DNA of 5,675 bases from Lachnospiraceae bacterium. GTDB taxonomy: Bacteria; Bacillota; Clostridia; Lachnospirales; Lachnospiraceae. The position numbers and the translations under genes are program-made. Positions 4,884 to 5,675 of the stretch are shown one piece after another. The first letter of the stretch is position 1, and each line of letters begins with the position of its first letter. Location of the stretch: the NCBI GenBank assembly GCA_009774395.1, contig VSNQ01000196.1, forward strand, positions 1 through 5,675, given 5' to 3'. Under the pieces are notes generated by a model. The model had not been told where the DNA came from. It made no database searches and saw only the letters and a program-made list of their open reading frames with translations.

Positions 4884-5675
4884 GCTCCCCACGGTACAGC
4901 TTTATCATACGCCCCTCGTGACACCGTTCACGTTTATAGAAGATGCCGTATTCGTTGAGTAAACGTCCCGACAGGACATTCAGTTTCCGTGCAAGGCTAT
5001 TCGGCTGTAACTCTGTTTCCAGCCAAGCCGCAAGCTCCGTCGCCGTCCCCTTCCACAAGGGGCAATCGACAGTAATTCTTTTATCTATTTCCTCAAGTAA
5101 AGGCTCTGGCGGCTCTTTCCAAAGTTCTGTTTCTGCCTTTTGAAAATCCCATAACAATGTTTCGGGATTGCGGAGAAGATAGAGTTTCTGCTCTTGTTGG
5201 TCTCTGCCCGACACTTCAAGCGTGGCGGCATTGCCGATGCGTTTTTCTTTCTGCAACAGGAACGCACCGTCAGCCGCACCGAGCAAGCCAGTAGTCCCCG
5301 AAATCATATCGAACTTATCATCAGAACCCTGCTTTCTGGTATGATGGACAATCAAGATACAGATGCCATAGCTGTCTGCAAACTGTTTCAGCCTTGTAAT
5401 AACCTCATAGTCATTTGCGTAACTGTAATTATCCCCGCCGACTTCACGCACCTTTTGGAGGGTGTCAATAATAATCAGTCTTGTGTCTGTATGCTGTTTC
5501 ATAAATTCCTGCAACTGTTCATCCAAACCATTGCCAAGATTACCCGCCGAAACAGAAAAGAATAAATTGTCTGCCCCGTCCGTGCCAAACATACGGTACA
5601 GCCTTTCCTGCAGGCGGCGGTAATCATCTTCAAGGGCAAGGTACAAGACCGTTCCTTTTCGGACGGGATATTCCC
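4870..5675 (-). CDS. RepA-like AAA ATPase/helicase, 5' end outside window
   Basis: The frame enters at the right edge and ends at TGA 4870-4872, giving 267 visible residues; the N-terminus with the Walker A loop lies outside the window. The visible core follows hexameric RepA/RecA-fold helicases: VLYLALEDD (9-17, acidic motif after Walker A), RLIIIDTLQKV (65-75, Walker B with D70), ILIVHHTRK (106-114) and SGTTGLLGAADGAFLLQ (125-141). After about residue 190 a separate C-terminal part (TATELAAWL, SLARKLNVLSGRLLNEYGI) looks like a winged-helix DNA-binding domain. No real start is visible: the apparent one at 5646 is an internal TTG (leucine) inside VLYLAL. Proteins of this type unwind DNA at the origin during replication of plasmids and of integrative mobilizable elements. 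It lies upstream of the iteron-like repeats and candidate oriT, and likely shares a transcript with the relaxase. Family assignment is strong; which replicon type is inference. Confidence 0.92.
   Translation of the reverse strand, partial: EYPVRKGTVLYLALEDDYRRLQERLYRMFGTDGADNLFFSVSAGNLGNGLDEQLQEFMKQHTDTRLIIIDTLQKVREVGGDNYSYANDYEVITRLKQFADSYGICILIVHHTRKQGSDDKFDMISGTTGLLGAADGAFLLQKEKRIGNAATLEVSGRDQQEQKLYLLRNPETLLWDFQKAETELWKEPPEPLLEEIDKRITVDCPLWKGTATELAAWLETELQPNSLARKLNVLSGRLLNEYGIFYKRERCHEGRMIKLYRGERDGM

Noticed and set aside
4608..4892. 94-codon minus-strand open frame between rep and mob
   Set aside because: It starts at a GTG inside the rep gene without a ribosome site, reads straight through the repeats and all hairpins, and has a low-complexity, Val/Thr/Cys-rich composition that follows from the repeats. 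The region is better explained as non-coding.
4528..4962. 144-codon plus-strand open frame over the same region
   Set aside because: It is antisense to the relaxase start, the hairpin region and the rep end, and no ribosome site or recognisable domain supports it.

Overview
The window looks like part of a mobilizable genetic element from a Clostridia-type Firmicute (Bacillota), probably a gut anaerobe. The evidence is the replication/mobilization proteins, the AGGAGG-type ribosome binding sites and the AT-rich cargo genes. The exact species cannot be read from the sequence. Every supported gene is on the minus strand, so transcription runs from high to low coordinates.

Element backbone (about 2950-5675). 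At the right edge is the C-terminal part of a RepA-like AAA ATPase/helicase (4870-5675), truncated by the window. It is followed by about 320 bp without a convincing gene. This stretch holds five copies of an 8-bp GTGACGGT/ACCGTCAC repeat (4801-4883) and a run of strong hairpins (4607-4779), and is a good candidate for an origin of transfer. Next come a MobV-family (Pre/Mob, TnpZ-like) relaxase (3393-4550, possibly starting further upstream at 4571) and a TnpV-like small protein (3007-3384), separated by 8 bp. A Mob/TnpZ-type relaxase together with TnpV recalls Tn4451-type clostridial mobilizable elements, but no integrase is visible here, so a plasmid is not excluded.

Cargo (about 1-2937). 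After a 142-bp gap carrying a near-consensus sigma-A-type promoter (TTGAAA, 17 bp, TATAAT; 2909-2937) comes a tightly packed row of six genes, with gaps of at most 28 nt. They encode two GNAT acetyltransferases, a five-helix membrane protein, a third GNAT, an unrecognised 58-residue protein and a KilA-N domain protein that runs off the left edge. These genes look more AT-rich than the rep/mob part. Three dissimilar acetyltransferases behind one promoter suggest a modification or resistance-type cargo, but no substrate can be assigned. The KilA-N gene contains a perfect 30-bp palindrome in exact codon phase.

No rRNA, tRNA, CRISPR array, insertion sequence or convincing intrinsic terminator was found. 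The most notable points are the codon-phased palindrome, the three-GNAT operon, the probable ATA (lost ATG) start of the relaxase gene, and the hairpin and iteron-like region between rep and mob.
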